DNA of 64,000 nucleotides, taken from the NCBI GenBank assembly GCA_019359515.1, contig JAHHHC010000011.1, positions 94,663 through 158,662 on the forward strand, given 5' to 3'. Each line of letters begins with the position of its first letter. Positions within the stretch are counted from its first letter, which is position 1. Of the stretch, positions 35,157 to 45,400 are shown piece by piece. This stretch comes from Desmonostoc vinosum HA7617-LM4. Its GTDB lineage: Bacteria; Cyanobacteriota; Cyanobacteriia; Cyanobacteriales; Nostocaceae. The position numbers and the translations under genes are program-made. Under the pieces are notes generated by a model. It saw only the letters and a list, made by a program, of their open reading frames with translations, did not search any database and was not told where the DNA came from.

Positions 35157-37262
35157 TCAAGCCAGTCCCACTGCTGTGATCAGTACATCAATCAATTTGA
35201 TAGCGATGAATGGCACAATTAAACCACCTAAGCCATAAATCAAGAGATGGCGCTGTAGTAATTGATTGGTTGTTCGAGGTCTAAACGGTATGCCCTTCAA
35301 AGCAAAGGGAATAAAAGCTGGAATGATCAAAGCATTGTAAATCAACACTGATAAAACAGCAGAGTTAGCGCTGGTCAAGTTCATAATATTTAAGCTTTGC
35401 AAGTGAGCCGTAGCAAATATAACTGGAATAATTGCAAAGTATTTAGCAATATCATTAGCGATCGAAAATATAGTTAATGCTCCACGAGTAATTAATAATT
35501 GTTTACCAATGCTGATAATGTCAATGAGCTTTGTGGGGTCGGAGTCTAAATCTACTATGTTGGCGGCTTCTTTGGCAGCTTGAGTACCTGTGTTCATAGC
35601 TACACCAACGTTAGCTTGAGCTAATGCGGGAGCGTCGTTAGTTCCATCCCCAGTCATGGCGACTAGTTTACCTATTGCCTGTTCGCTTTGAATGACGCTG
35701 ATTTTGTCTTCTGGTGTTGCTTCGGCAATGAATTCATCTACACCTGTTTCTCTGGCGATGACAGAAGTTGTAATGCGGTTGTCTCCAGTCAACATGATGG
35801 TACGTACTCCCATCCGGCGCAGTTGTTCAAAGCGATCGCGGATACCAGGTTTGACTATATCTTTGAGATAGACGACTCCGTAGATTTCGTTATCTAAGCA
35901 CACTGCTAAGGGTGTACCTCCTAAACGAGAAACTCGCTCGTCAACAGCATCTAGTTCTGGAGTATCGTGTCCATTACGAGAACGTACAAACCCCTTAATG
36001 GCCGATACTGCTCCCTTACGGACTTCATGCCCACCTGGTAAATTAGTGCCACTCATGCAAGTTTTGACGGAAAAATCAACTGCTTCTGCTTGGTTATAGT
36101 CAAAATCAAATCTTGCACCTAAGTTTTCCGCCAGTCGAACAATTGATTTCCCTTCCGGTGTGTTGTCAAACACACTCGCAGCCCACGCTACATTGGCAAT
36201 TTCGGCTATTGAATGACCATTAATCGGGATAAACTCTTCTGCTAAGCGGTTGCCGAGGGTAATTGTACCTGTCTTATCGAGAACTAAGATGTTCACGTCT
36301 CCACAAGCTTCAACTGCTCGTGCTGAGGTGGCAATAATGTTAAATTGGGCAGCTCTATCCATACCAGCAATGCCAATGGTACTTAATAACCCGCCAATCG
36401 TTGTTGGCATCAGCGCTACTAAAAGGGCGATTAAAACCGATACACTGACTGGACTGTTGACATAATAGGCAAGTGCAGGCAAAGTTACTACTACAAATAG
36501 AACAATTAAACTTATAGCTGTCAGTAACACCGTCAACGCAATTTCATTTGGTGTCTTAGCACGTTCTGCACCTTCTACCAAAGCAATCATTCGGTCAACA
36601 AACCCTTTATCCGGGTCGGCGGTAATGCGGATAATCAATTCATCAGAAATAATGCGCGTCCCACCAGTGACAGAACTCGCAACCTCTGAGCCTGATTCCT
36701 TCAATACTGGTGCAGATTCTCCAGTAATTGCCGATTCATCTACTGAGGCGATACCCATAATTACCTCCCCATCCGCAGGGATAATATCGCCAGCAACGAC
36801 ATATATGGTGTCACCTTGTTTGAGACTAGTCGAGGGAATTTCGTTAACCGTACCATCGGGGGCCAGTTTTTTGACAATTGTCTCTAACTTAGTTGAGCGT
36901 AAGACATTAGCTTGGGCTTTACCTCGTCCTTCGGCTAGTGCTTCGGCAAAATTGGCTAACCAAACACTCAAGAACAAAATACCTGTCAACCAGCGGTTGA
37001 AAAGAGCAGGATGCTTCTGTGGAACTGTCCCAAATAGGTTGGGATCAATTGCCACCGCCAAAGTAATAATTGTTCCCACCCAGACTAGAAACATGACTGG
37101 GTTTTTGATTGCAGACTTAGGATTGAGTTTGACAAAAGCATCCTTAATGGCTCTGAGATAGAAGCCTTTGGTATTTACTTTTGATTTTTTGCGTGCTTTG
37201 CGGCGATCGCCAGCACGAGAACGTGAGAGTCTATATTTGGAGGTAGTTGCCACCGTATTCAT
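35157..37262 (-). CDS. kdpB: Potassium-transporting P-type ATPase KdpB
   Basis: A 701-residue P-type ATPase. The phosphorylation motif DKTGT is at 329-333, with the TGES loop (180-183), the MLTGDN hinge and TGDGTNDAPAL. The N-terminus carries about 45 extra basic residues (RRKARKKSKVNTKG) before the first helix. It powers high-affinity K+ uptake through KdpA. Between kdpA and kdpB lies a 190-bp gap full of repeats (37266-37412), so co-transcription must pass through hairpins. Confidence 0.95.
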   Translation of the reverse strand: MNTVATTSKYRLSRSRAGDRRKARKKSKVNTKGFYLRAIKDAFVKLNPKSAIKNPVMFLVWVGTIITLAVAIDPNLFGTVPQKHPALFNRWLTGILFLSVWLANFAEALAEGRGKAQANVLRSTKLETIVKKLAPDGTVNEIPSTSLKQGDTIYVVAGDIIPADGEVIMGIASVDESAITGESAPVLKESGSEVASSVTGGTRIISDELIIRITADPDKGFVDRMIALVEGAERAKTPNEIALTVLLTAISLIVLFVVVTLPALAYYVNSPVSVSVLIALLVALMPTTIGGLLSTIGIAGMDRAAQFNIIATSARAVEACGDVNILVLDKTGTITLGNRLAEEFIPINGHSIAEIANVAWAASVFDNTPEGKSIVRLAENLGARFDFDYNQAEAVDFSVKTCMSGTNLPGGHEVRKGAVSAIKGFVRSRNGHDTPELDAVDERVSRLGGTPLAVCLDNEIYGVVYLKDIVKPGIRDRFEQLRRMGVRTIMLTGDNRITTSVIARETGVDEFIAEATPEDKISVIQSEQAIGKLVAMTGDGTNDAPALAQANVGVAMNTGTQAAKEAANIVDLDSDPTKLIDIISIGKQLLITRGALTIFSIANDIAKYFAIIPVIFATAHLQSLNIMNLTSANSAVLSVLIYNALIIPAFIPFALKGIPFRPRTTNQLLQRHLLIYGLGGLIVPFIAIKLIDVLITAVGLA

Positions 37263-37265
37263 ATA

Positions 37266-37412
37266 GTGAGTGGGGAGTGGGGAGTGGGGAGTGGGGAGTG
37301 GGGGACGTGGGGAGTAATCAATAACAAATGACGTTAGCGTAGCGGTAGCGAGTCCGCGATAGCGTAAAGCCTACGGCATAGCTTCGCTTAGAGCGACACA
37401 GGAGCGTCGCGT
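37266..37412. repeat. Heptamers plus inverted composite repeat between kdpA and kdpB
   Basis: GTGGGGA heptamers (37266-37305) just upstream of the kdpB start, followed by an inverted copy of the GCTCTAAGCGAAGC-type block (37333-37412). It lies inside the kdp operon. Confidence 0.9.
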
Positions 37413-37454
37413 CATGACAAATGACAAATGACAATTCCCCAGTCCCTAATTTCC

Positions 37455-39140
37455 CTAGCTGCCAGATGCTAGCTTGAAACCTTCGGCTATGGGGCCTAGG
37501 GCTAGAACGGGAAAAAATGCTAGCAATCCTAAAATCAACGTCACTCCAGCTGTGGCACCGATAAATACTAAAGAATCGGTTTTTAGAGTACTGGAGGTTT
37601 GGGGCACTGGTTGTTTGCGAGATATACTGTCAGCTAATAGTAGGATGGCAATTATGGGAATGTACCGCCCTCCTAGCAAACTAACTAAAGTGCTTAAGTT
37701 CCACCATAGGGTGTTATCTTTCAACCCCTCTAAACCGGAGCCATTATTTGCTCCCGCTGAAGCGTATTCATACACTACTTGGGATATGCCATGATAACCG
37801 GCATTACTAATTCCTGACAGGGAGATAGGATAAGCTAAGGCGATCGCACTGGGAATCAAAACGATAACTGGGTGAATTAGTAACACGATGCTAGCGAGAA
37901 CTATTTCACGCTTTTCGATTTTGCGCCCCAAAAACTCTGGGGTGCGCCCCACTATTAACCCCATGAGAAATATAGTCAGAATTAGATAGATAAATAGGTA
38001 AGCTATCCCAATTCCTTGTCCACCCCAGATAACTCTCAAAAACAGGTTACTCAAAGTCGAAAATATTCCTTGGGGCATTAAAGAATCATGCATCCCGTTG
38101 ACAGCACCACACATGGTTGCTGTTGTCATAACTGCCCATAATGCTGTTTGTGCCCAACCAAAGCGGACTTCTTTACCTTCTAAGTTTGGCTGATCTAAGC
38201 CAAAGGTAGCATTCACAAGGGGATTTCCTTGTAATTCTCCAATAGCACTCACCCCTACCAAAATTACAAAAATGATAAATATCATCCAAAAAAGCAGCCA
38301 AGCTTGTTTGATGTTATCGGCAAATATACCGTAGGTATAAATTAGAGCTGCTGGAATCGCAATCATGGCGATGGTTTCTATGAGGTTAGAAACTCCGTTG
38401 GGGTTTTCAAAGGGATGAGCAGAGTTAACATCAAAAAAGCCGCCGCCATTATCACCCAAGAATTTGATCATCTCAAATGATGCTACTGGGCCTCTGGCTA
38501 GATACTGTGTCCCCCCGTCTAAGGTTTTCACTGCTAAAGAGCCAGTTAATGTTTGAGGTACACCAATTAAAAGTAAAGCGATCGCTCCTACAATCGAGAT
38601 TGGTAGTAGTATCCTAGTAATCCCACGGATGATATCTACATAAAAATTCCCTAGTCCTTTACCTGTCAATCCCCGAATAAAGGCAATTCCTACAGCTAAC
38701 CCAGTAGCCGCCGAAGTGAACATCAAAAAGCCTAAAGCCGCTACCTGGCTAAAATAACTCAAGGTTGTCTCACTAGAATAGTGTTGCTGGTCGGTATTCG
38801 TCAAAAATGAGATGGTAGTGTGCAGCAATATATCCCAAGTAGGCGCACCAAAACCATTGGGATTCCAAGGTAGGAGCCTCTGAAAATAAATCAGTAAATA
38901 CACTGAGATACCCATGAGGAGGTTGCTGTATAGTACTGCTCGGACATACTGCCAACCCGTCATGTCATCTTTCTGCCGTACACCCGCTAGTACGTAAATA
39001 CTGCGCTCTATCGGATTCATTAAAAAATCAAGCAGTGTTTTTTCTCCCAAGAAAACACGCGCCATGTATCTTCCCAATATAGGAGTGAGTACTACGACGA
39101 TAAACAACGTTAAGGCAATCTGCAAAAAACCCTGTCCCAT
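37455..39140 (-). CDS. kdpA: Potassium-transporting ATPase subunit KdpA
   Basis: A 561-residue polytopic protein from ATG 39140 ([11 protein letters not shown]); an upstream TTG adds five residues. It has about ten membrane segments and KdpA filter-type motifs: [41 protein letters not shown] and [13 protein letters not shown]. It forms the K+-selective pore. First gene of the leftward kdpABCD operon. No kdpF or kdpG-like frame is evident. Confidence 0.95.
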   Translation of the reverse strand: MGQGFLQIALTLFIVVVLTPILGRYMARVFLGEKTLLDFLMNPIERSIYVLAGVRQKDDMTGWQYVRAVLYSNLLMGISVYLLIYFQRLLPWNPNGFGAPTWDILLHTTISFLTNTDQQHYSSETTLSYFSQVAALGFLMFTSAATGLAVGIAFIRGLTGKGLGNFYVDIIRGITRILLPISIVGAIALLLIGVPQTLTGSLAVKTLDGGTQYLARGPVASFEMIKFLGDNGGGFFDVNSAHPFENPNGVSNLIETIAMIAIPAALIYTYGIFADNIKQAWLLFWMIFIIFVILVGVSAIGELQGNPLVNATFGLDQPNLEGKEVRFGWAQTALWAVMTTATMCGAVNGMHDSLMPQGIFSTLSNLFLRVIWGGQGIGIAYLFIYLILTIFLMGLIVGRTPEFLGRKIEKREIVLASIVLLIHPVIVLIPSAIALAYPISLSGISNAGYHGISQVVYEYASAGANNGSGLEGLKDNTLWWNLSTLVSLLGGRYIPIIAILLLADSISRKQPVPQTSSTLKTDSLVFIGATAGVTLILGLLAFFPVLALGPIAEGFKLASGS

Positions 39141-39746
39141 ATATTTTGTGCCCAATTAAATTTAAGAGGTAGCAAATAAACTCTATTAATAGTGTCTTTT
39201 GAGGAATTTGACTACAAGCAATTCGGTGATTTATTGGTCATCACCCTATTTTTTATTTGGATTTACTTTATGCTTAAGATACTTAAACTCTACTCTCTAT
39301 TTAGTTATGATGATTTGTTTATACAATATAATTTTCAAGTTCGCTACTTTCAAAGATATAAATATTCACTATAATTTTATCAAAATCGATAAATAAATCT
39401 AGTATAACTTTACACAATTTTATCAGCATTAAAATAATTAAATCTAATGCACTAGAATAGCTGAAACAATTCAGTAGTAAGCTGTTCCATATATAACTTG
39501 CATAATTAGGGCGGGCAAGATGCCCACCCCACAAGAGTTTTATTTAATTTGATTATGTAATTTAGATGTTTTTTAGCTTAGCGTTAGGCTGAAGCCATAA
39601 CGCACCGACAGATAACTGATATTATAGAAAAAGTTTAATATACAAATTTTGACAATCAAATAACTAATTTATAATTTTTACTAATTCTCTAAAAAAGCAA
39701 TTAGTTGAATATGAGATAAATGGGATAATTTTGTTTTTTGAAAACT
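39141..39746. other. Divergent region between kdpA and histidine-kinase gene
   Basis: About 600 AT-rich bp with no supportable gene. Positions 39509-39530 hold a GGGCGGGCA/TGCCCACCC hairpin of a dispersed type. Both promoters must be here. Short open frames on both strands have AT-driven composition and no ribosome site. Confidence 0.5.
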
Positions 39747-40844
39747 ATGATATTAAGTAGATTATTGAATATTAAAGGTAAATTAGATCAGCATGGAAAA
39801 ACATATTGGTTAATTGCGATCGCCTTTACCATAGTCATAGCATTAGAATATTTAACACCACCAGAATACGTCTTTGGTTATCTCTACACCGGGACAATTT
39901 TATTAGCAAACTCCCGATTAAATCGCAGAGCGATGTTAAGCGTCACTCTAGCAGCAACGGGATTAACCTTCTTAAATTTATTTATTCCAGGAGGAAAAAT
40001 AATTGATCCCCCAACAATAGCAAATAGGCTAATTGCCGTTTTGGCACTGATAGTAACAGCCTGGTTAAGCGATCGCAACCGTCTTAAAGAAGAAGCGATC
40101 ACTTATACGCAAGCACGATTACGTTCCCAAGAACAGCTCGCAACGATCCGCGAAGATTTTGTTTCCACTTTGACTCATGATTTAAAAACACCCTTATTAG
40201 GAGCAATAGAAACACTCAAATATTTTCAAAACGGTCAATTTGGTGAAGTCACCCCAACGCAAGCAAAAGTCCTACAAACAATGGCTCGCAGTCATCAAAA
40301 TACACTGCAACTAGTACAAACTCTCCTAGATGTATACCGTAATGATACTGAAGGATTAAAACTACAATTAGCACCTATTAACTTAGTGACCGTAGCAGAA
40401 GAAGCGATCGCTACCTTATTAGAACTAGCTAGAACACGCCAGGTATATGTTTCTCTGCACTATGGCGAATCAGATTTTCGCCGCGCCCTTTGGGTAAATG
40501 GCGACTCATTACAACTAGGGCGAGTTTTCAGTAATCTCCTCATCAACGGTATTAACCATACCCCCCGTGGCGGTAAAGTAGAAGTAGTATTAGAGGATTA
40601 CTCTAGCGAGCAAATAGTCAAAATCCTTGATAATGGTTCTGGCTTTGACCAAACAGAGTTACCCTATTTATTCGAGCGATTTTATCAAGGACATAGCGAT
40701 CGCCACCTCTTCGGATCTGGACTGGGACTTTACTTAACAAGACAAATTATTACAGCACATCAAGGTACAATTTGGGCAGAAAATCGCTCACCACGCGGCG
40801 CAATATTTGCCTTCCGCCTTCTTGCCTGTCCACCGCCAAGGTGA
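39747..40844 (+). CDS. Membrane sensor histidine kinase
   Basis: About 365 residues. The N-terminal membrane region has three to four hydrophobic segments (about 20-110), then a helical linker. The HisKA domain has H-box STLTHDLKTPL (His144 from this start). ATPase boxes: NLLINGINHTPRGG (N), LDNGSGF (G1) and GSGLGLYLTRQI (G2). There is no periplasmic sensor loop of size. It is followed by a response regulator gene 112 bp on and divergent from kdp. A TTG nine bases upstream of the ATG is an alternative start. Confidence 0.88.
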   Translation: MILSRLLNIKGKLDQHGKTYWLIAIAFTIVIALEYLTPPEYVFGYLYTGTILLANSRLNRRAMLSVTLAATGLTFLNLFIPGGKIIDPPTIANRLIAVLALIVTAWLSDRNRLKEEAITYTQARLRSQEQLATIREDFVSTLTHDLKTPLLGAIETLKYFQNGQFGEVTPTQAKVLQTMARSHQNTLQLVQTLLDVYRNDTEGLKLQLAPINLVTVAEEAIATLLELARTRQVYVSLHYGESDFRRALWVNGDSLQLGRVFSNLLINGINHTPRGGKVEVVLEDYSSEQIVKILDNGSGFDQTELPYLFERFYQGHSDRHLFGSGLGLYLTRQIITAHQGTIWAENRSPRGAIFAFRLLACPPPR

Positions 40845-40956
40845 GGGGGATGTGGTTTGACTTCTCCTGTCAAAGACGCTCTTGCTAGCTTGCTACCGCG
40901 TGGGGGTAGGCGGTAGTTGAATCTCGACAATCCCCAATCCCCAATCCCCACTCCAA

Positions 40957-41652
40957 ATGACAAAAATCCTACTCGTTGAAGATGATGAATTGTTTCGCCT
41001 TGGTTTGCGGATGCGGTTGCAGCAGGAAAGTAGTTTAGAAATTGTGGCAGAAGCAGATGATGGGGAACAAGCTGTAGATTTGGCAAATCGCTATCCCCTA
41101 GATTTGGTTTTGCTGGATATAGGTTTACCAGGAATTGGCGGGATTGAAGCTTGTCGCCAAATTAAGCAGCAGCATCCAACTTTACCAATTCTCGTTTTGA
41201 CATCTCGTTCCGAAAAACCTTTAATTTCCAAGTTAATTGCTGCGGGGGTTCAAGGTTATTGCCTCAAAGGTATTCCAGCTGAGTCTTTAATATTAGCAGT
41301 GCGTTCAGTCGCGGCGGGAGCTTCTTGGTGGGATCAAACAGCCACAACAGAAATTAGGGCAGCTTTTGCAGGTAATTCCCTAGCATTAGCGATAAAAGCA
41401 GACGAACCTTTAGAAAATCCCCTCACAAAGCGGGAACAAGAGATTTTAGCACTAGTGGCAACAGGCAAAAGCAATCAAGAAATTGCCGAGATTCTCTACA
41501 TTGCCCCTGGTACAGTACGGGTTCATGTCCATGCCATCTTACAAAAATTAGAAGTACGCGATCGCACCCAAGCCGCAGTCTTAGCCATCCAAAAAGGATT
41601 AGTCGCACCAGAATTATTAACTAGCTTGAAAATAGGGAACGGGGAAGTCTAA
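40957..41652 (+). CDS. NarL/LuxR-family response regulator
   Basis: A 231-residue protein. Receiver domain with D9/D10 (LLVEDDE), phosphorylatable D54 (VLLDIGLPG), T82 and K104 region (LTSRSEKP; YCLKGIPAE). C-terminal LuxR-type HTH (LTKREQEILALVATGKSNQEIAEIL..GTVRVHVHAILQKL). It pairs with the kinase upstream. The intergenic stretch contains CCCCAAT heptamers (40929-40950). Possible control of the divergent kdp operon is inference. Confidence 0.9.
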   Translation: MTKILLVEDDELFRLGLRMRLQQESSLEIVAEADDGEQAVDLANRYPLDLVLLDIGLPGIGGIEACRQIKQQHPTLPILVLTSRSEKPLISKLIAAGVQGYCLKGIPAESLILAVRSVAAGASWWDQTATTEIRAAFAGNSLALAIKADEPLENPLTKREQEILALVATGKSNQEIAEILYIAPGTVRVHVHAILQKLEVRDRTQAAVLAIQKGLVAPELLTSLKIGNGEV

Positions 41653-41654
41653 TA

Positions 41655-41851
41655 CTAATTCGTAATTCGTAATTCATAATTCGTAATGACGCGACGCTCC
41701 TGTGTCGCTCTAAGCGAAGCTATGCCGTAGGCTTTACGCTGACGCTCGTACCTCGCTACCGCTAACGCTAAGGTAGTTCGTAATTAAGAAACTCTTATTT
41801 AGTATGGGTTTCTGAGTTTGAATGTGTAGCCGAATTTTAGAGAATTGGTAT
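41655..41851. repeat. Composite repeat downstream of the response regulator
   Basis: ATTCGTA heptamers, the GCGACGCTCCTGTGTCGC / GCTCTAAGCGAAGC block and the TTTTAGAGAATTGGTAT tail, closely matching 13523-13762. Confidence 0.9.
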
Positions 41852-41922
41852 AACTAGTCAGTAGGGTGCGTCAGTACAAATAATCTCTTGGTCAATTCAG
41901 GGTTTCTCTTTCCTGATGCACT

Positions 41923-42088
41923 AGACCTCTTGCAAAAGTCGGATACTCGCCAGAAAATAAATTTTCTGGCTGATACTCAAGTCGGTTTCAACCGACTAAT
42001 AACAGTATTTTTAGTCCGTTTCAACGGACTTTTGCTATTAGGCAGAGACTTGAGTCTCTGACGGTTCAAGTATTTTTGCAAGAAGTCT
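41923..42088. mobile_element. Multi-hairpin repeat element, copy C (166 bp)
   Basis: Third near-identical copy, same orientation as 10417-10583. The stems that were mismatched in copy A are perfect here (AGTCGGTTTCAACCGACT and AGTCCGTTTCAACGGACT). The first hairpin has AATAAATT instead of AATTTATT at its centre, still palindromic. Confidence 0.88.
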
Positions 42089-42296
42089 ACTCTACATATT
42101 GGATTTTTTTGAATTACTTTGCTCACGCCTAAGTGTTAATACTGTAGCATGTTATAATATTAAAGTATAAATTAGTATTAGTGTAAACTTCGGCACTCAA
42201 ATAAAACTAATTTGAAAAAAGAAAGCGAGTGTTAATTCATCCGCTGTTTTTTTAGAAATTAGTAATAAAAACTGCTGCGACAAAAGCAAGTATGTA

Positions 42297-42384
42297 AAGA
42301 AGGCAGAGAACAAAAAACAGAGGACTTTTATCAGTACATTATGCTGATTTATTCTGTTCTCTGCTTTTATATTTTTACCTTCTT
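42297..42384. promoter_or_regulatory. Nested inverted repeats in the leader of the large surface gene
   Basis: GCAGAGAACA (42303-42312) pairs with TGTTCTCTGC (42355-42364). An outer AAGAAGG/CCTTCTT pair (42297-42303 and 42378-42384) extends the structure. It ends 38 bp before the start codon, so it could form a 5' leader hairpin or an operator. Confidence 0.55.
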
Positions 42385-42422
42385 GTTAATTTAATACAAA
42401 GTTTTATAAAAGGACAAAAATT

Positions 42423-45400
42423 ATGACAAAATTACCAAAAAATAATCATCCTCAAACACAGATTAACTCTGCTAAAAACTCACTACAAGCAAGCACAAAT
42501 ATTATTTTTATAGATACAGCAGTTAACGATTATCAAAGCTTGATAGCTGGTGCAAAACCAGGTACTGAAGTTGTTATTCTTGATCCAAATCAAGATGGTG
42601 TTGCACAAATCACCGAGTTTTTGGCATCTCGCCAATCCAAATCTATTCAATCAATTCACATAGTCTCCCATGGTAGTGCAGGGAGTATGCAATTGGGGTC
42701 AACTAACCTCAGTTCTGCAAACTTGAGTAAATATGCAAACCAGTTAAAAAGATGGTCAAATGTTTTAACTGATGATGCGGATATCCTACTTTACGGCTGC
42801 GATGTAGCAAACGGGGAAGGCACAAAATTTGTACAGCAAATTAGCCAAATTACTGGTGCTGATGTTGCTGCTTCCACCGACACCACAGGAAATGCAGCTT
42901 TAGGTGGTGATTGGGATTTAGAGGTGAAGACGGGAAATATAGAGGCTTCCCTAGCATTTCAGCCTGAAGTAATCCAAGCTTACAAATCTATTTTGCCAGC
43001 TGGTTTTACTGGCACTAGCACCTACACTCAAAACTTTGACACATTAGATAATTTAGGCTCACCCACTTGGACTGATGATTCAACCATTACAGGTTGGTAT
43101 GCAGCAAAAAGTAGTGGGGGAGCGCAATTCCTAACATACAGCGCAGCGACTGGTAGTGATAACGCAGGTAAATTGTACAGTTTTGGTTCGACCTTAACAG
43201 ACCGGGCGCTTGGTTCAATAGCTTCTGGTAGTACAGGAACTATTTACTATGGGTTGCGCCTCAGAAACAACACAAGTTCACCGATTACTAAGTTGCTTGT
43301 CGGTTACACAGGTGAGCAATGGCGTAAAAGTGGTGATACATCGCCGCAAGGACTGACATTTAGCTATCAAACTGGGACAAATCTTACTAGCTTGACAACG
43401 CCAGGATGGACATCTGTCGCATCACTAAATTTTACTGGGCCAATTGCAACCGCATCCGCTGCTGCCCTAGATGGAAATCTAGCTGCAAATCGAGTTGTCA
43501 TTACACCTCAGACAATTACTTTAGCCACCCCATTAGCTGTTGGTGAAGAGATTATATTACGTTGGGAAGATATAAATGATCCAAACGCTGATCATGGTTT
43601 AGCAATTGACGATGTTTCTATCCAAGTAGACAACACCATATATATAGTTACCAACACCAATGACAGTGGTGCTGGTTCGTTGAGACAAGCCATTATCAAT
43701 GCCAATAACGACCCAGGAGTTGAGACAATCCTCTTTGATACGACTGGCATCTTCGGTGATGCTACCCCCGACACCATTACTCTGACCTCTGGGCAATTGA
43801 ACATTACTGGTGAAGTGATCATTCAGGGAACTGGGGCTGACAAACTCACCATTAGTGGTGGCGGTACTTCTCGCGTCTTTAATGTTACTGCACCCCTGAC
43901 AATTGATGGGTTGAAGATAACTCAGGGAAATGCAGTAGGTAGTACTGGTGGTGGCATCAACAGTATGAGTAATGTCACGGTGAGCAATAGCACCATTTCT
44001 GGCAACATAGCCAATAACGGTGGCGGCATCTACAGCAACAGTACTGTCACTATCAGCAATAGCACCATTTCTGGCAACACGGCGAGCGCCAATGGTGGTG
44101 GCATCAGAAGCAATAGCACTGTCACTGTCAGCAATAGCACTATTTCTGGTAATACAGCAGACACTAATGGCGGCGGCATCAGAAGTAATGGGGGTACTAT
44201 CAGTAATAGTACTATCACCAACAACACTGCTGATAATGATAACAATGGCTCAGGTAATGGTGGTGGTATTTCCAACTCAGGTACTAATACGTACACCATC
44301 AGCAATAGCATCATCGCTGGCAACTTTGACAAAGGTAATCAAGCCCCTGATATCGATGGTGAAAACCTCAACGGTAATGCCTACAACCTAGTTGGTAGCA
44401 CTAACGGTAAATCTTCTGGAACGCTTGGCACAGGTACGGATATTGTCAACCCCAACCCCAGACTCACACCGCTAGGAAATTATGGTGGTACTACCCAAAC
44501 TCATAGCTTGGAAGTTGACAGTTTGGCTGCGAATGCTGGCGATCCTAGTTACAGTGGTGGCTTAACCACTGACCAACGCGGCACAGGTTATAACCGCATT
44601 CAAGGCAGCGTAATCGATATTGGCGCATTTGAATCTAACTATACCAACACAGCGCCGACTCTTAATAACACCGGGAATCCAACACTCACAGCTATCAACG
44701 AAGATGTAAGTAACATTAGCAATACTGGCAGTTTGGTATCTGCAATCATTGCTAGTGGTGCAGGTGGCAACCCCATCACTGACCTAGATTCAGGGGCAGT
44801 TGAAGGTATCGCTGTCACTGCTGTCGATAACAGCAACGGTACATGGCAATATTCTACTGATGGTGGTATTAACTGGAGTAATTTTACTCTATCTGCAACT
44901 TCCGCAACATTACTTAGAGATACAGCAAGCGATCGCATCCGTTTTATCCCCAACCCCAATTTTAATGGCAATGCTAATATTACCTTCCGCGCTTGGGATG
45001 CCTCCGATGGCAACCCCAGTGGCACTACAGGTATTAATCCCGGCACAGGTGGTGGTGCAACTGCCTTCAGCACTGCGATAGAAACTGCCAGAATTACTGT
45101 TAACCCAGTAAATGACACCTCATTTATAGTCACCAACACCAATGACAGTGGTATTGGTTCGTTAAGACAAGCAATTATCGACGCCAACAACGACTCAGGA
45201 GTTGAGACAATCCGTTTTGATACAACTGGCATTTTCGGTGACGCTACCCTCGACACGATTATCCTCACCTCTGGGCAGTTAACTATCACAGAAGAAGTCA
45301 TCATTCAAGGAACTGGGGCTGATAAACTCACCATTAGTGGTGGCGGTGGTTCTCGTGTCTTTAAAGCTACTGCACCCTTAACAATCAACGGGTTGAAGAT

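Noticed and set aside
39192..39534. Several 60-70 codon frames in the kdpA/kinase gap
   Set aside because: AT-driven composition (Phe, Ile, Tyr, Leu), mutually overlapping on both strands and no ribosome-binding site.
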